From: a bacterium
GTDB taxonomy: Bacteria; Babelota; Babeliae; Babelales; Vermiphilaceae
Assembly (NCBI GenBank): GCA_016699125.1
Contig: CP064961.1
Span: 930,001 to 994,000 of the forward strand
Direction of reading: 5' to 3'
Length of the DNA: 64,000 nt
The notes under the pieces are model-generated. The model had not been told where the DNA came from and did no database searches. It was given only the letters and a program-made list of their open reading frames with translations. A program made the position numbers and the translations under genes. Shown here in pieces: positions 63,157 through 64,000 of this stretch (its first letter is position 1; every line of letters starts with the position of its first letter).

Positions 63157-63996
63157 TTAAAATTTGTTTTTAAAAAATGATTCATCTTTTCGCAATAAAC
63201 CGTTATGAAAGATACAGAAATGATCCATCTTAAGATTTTTCAAAAACCTTTGATCTGTGTCTTTATAATCCTGCTTGGTTAAAACAAGATGCCAACATGA
63301 TAGCGCATTAATTTTATATTGATAATCAGTTGCATTATAATTAAAAACAGATGATCTATTCGGACGTATAAAAGAAAAAAATCTGTCGTCCCACCACCGT
63401 TTATTGCTTAAATCAACAGAAGTAACAGTTCGCAAAAGATACGACAAAGCAATTCTGTCACGAGGGGAAAAAACATCCGGATTGTTTTTTGATTCTTCAT
63501 ATTTTTTATATAAAGAATCTACAAGCTCATAGGAGAACTGCTCATAATCTCTTTGCTTAAAAAACTGGTTTTTTCCAAGTAGACTCGGAAAATAATCATT
63601 GTTGCGGTTCAACTGTTTTAAAACATATAAAAAGATAGCTTTTTCATCATCCGGCTTATTTTTTAATCTTTCAGGAGAAACTGTATAAATCTCATTTTTC
63701 ATATCAAACCCTTTATCCCGAAAAGCCAGCTCGTGCTTTACAACATTGTGAAAATGCGTCATTCTTTGCATTTGGTAAGGATTCTGTTTATTCTTTTTTT
63801 GAATGAGTTCAATTGCCATTCCTGTATGATTATCAACTAGATGCCTACTTGCTGTAAATATATTAAAGTCATGCCGTAGACTTTCTTGGACTATTGCAGA
63901 CTGTGTTTCAATCTGACTAATAAAATACAAATTTAACAACTTCTCCTGCGCACTCCTCTTTTTAAAGTAAGTATATAACTCCATGAAATCAGTCAT
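63157..63996 (-). CDS. Protein of unknown function, probably running past the window edge
   Basis: 279 residues are visible. The first ATG is at 63996 and no stop lies between it and the window end, so the true start may be outside. It is charged and helical with aromatic patches (KRWWDDRFFSFIRPNRSS, SCWHLVLTKQDYKD) and has no membrane segment in the visible part. No family is recognised. Confidence 0.45.
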   Translation of the reverse strand: MTDFMELYTYFKKRSAQEKLLNLYFISQIETQSAIVQESLRHDFNIFTASRHLVDNHTGMAIELIQKKNKQNPYQMQRMTHFHNVVKHELAFRDKGFDMKNEIYTVSPERLKNKPDDEKAIFLYVLKQLNRNNDYFPSLLGKNQFFKQRDYEQFSYELVDSLYKKYEESKNNPDVFSPRDRIALSYLLRTVTSVDLSNKRWWDDRFFSFIRPNRSSVFNYNATDYQYKINALSCWHLVLTKQDYKDTDQRFLKNLKMDHFCIFHNGLLRKDESFFKNKF

Positions 63997-64000
63997 ATTC

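Overview
The window is AT-rich and densely coded. It has Gram-negative hallmarks: outer-membrane beta-barrels, a prolipoprotein diacylglyceryl transferase and many Sec signal peptides. It also carries a conserved housekeeping core (rho, secF, rpmA, polA, aspS, nfo, mutL, an HspR-like regulator and three tRNAs). Much of the rest is families of secreted, lineage-specific paralogues with no recognisable function, mixed with insertion sequences, duplicated fragments and decaying genes. This mix (secreted paralogues, small operons, rpmA without rplU, secF without secD) looks like an intracellular or protist-associated bacterium; Dependentiae (TM6/Babela-like) is my best guess. That assignment is inferred from gene content, not proven by any marker comparison.

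Layout. 1-3.7 kb: start of a signal-peptide protein leaving the window, then three tandem secreted HExxH metalloprotease paralogues in successive stages of decay. 3.7-11.3 kb: minus-strand core genes (GspF/PilC-like protein, YggU, Rho, SecF, L27, DNA polymerase I). 12.0-21.8 kb: a genomic island flanked by imperfect ~170 bp direct repeats of the 5' end of an SPFH/stomatin gene. It holds a truncated M48-like gene, an ATPase fragment, a Cdd1-like gene, two antibiotic-phosphotransferase-like kinases, a GNAT acetyltransferase, an alpha/beta hydrolase, a DUF234-type ATPase, a fresh ISAs1 element and a decayed IS30 element. 21.8-24.1 kb: the SPFH protein and two small envelope proteins.

24.1-28.9 kb is the most striking locus. 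A tight three-gene minus-strand operon encodes an outer-membrane barrel, a pentameric ligand-gated ion channel (Cys-loop superfamily) and a secreted fusion of a PPP-type phosphatase-like domain with a Leu/Ile/Val-binding-protein-like ligand domain. I propose it is a ligand-sensing envelope system.

29.0-34.7 kb: secreted proteins, two of which share an unusual C-terminus ending in Trp-Trp-Trp. 34.9-39.6 kb: aspS, a porin-like barrel and endonuclease IV. 39.9-41.0 kb: a deleted second copy of the island. 41.1-45.6 kb: an NTF2-like protein, tRNA-Ser, tRNA-Arg and tRNA-Ser, then a three-gene operon with an S41 peptidase and two secreted membrane-anchored paralogues. 45.8-49.3 kb: an intact ATPase facing a secreted M48-like protease gene that is split by an IS5-type element. 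49.5-55.4 kb: mutL, a frameshifted member of the 30-34 kb family, another IS5-type element, an HspR-like regulator and a small helical protein. 55.4-64 kb: a minus-strand envelope operon (large secreted protein, barrel, lgt, membrane protein), an inner-membrane anchored protein, an M23 peptidase and a protein leaving the window.

Many starts here are GTG or TTG codons behind good Shine-Dalgarno sequences. Several starts below were moved from the longest possible reading frame for that reason.
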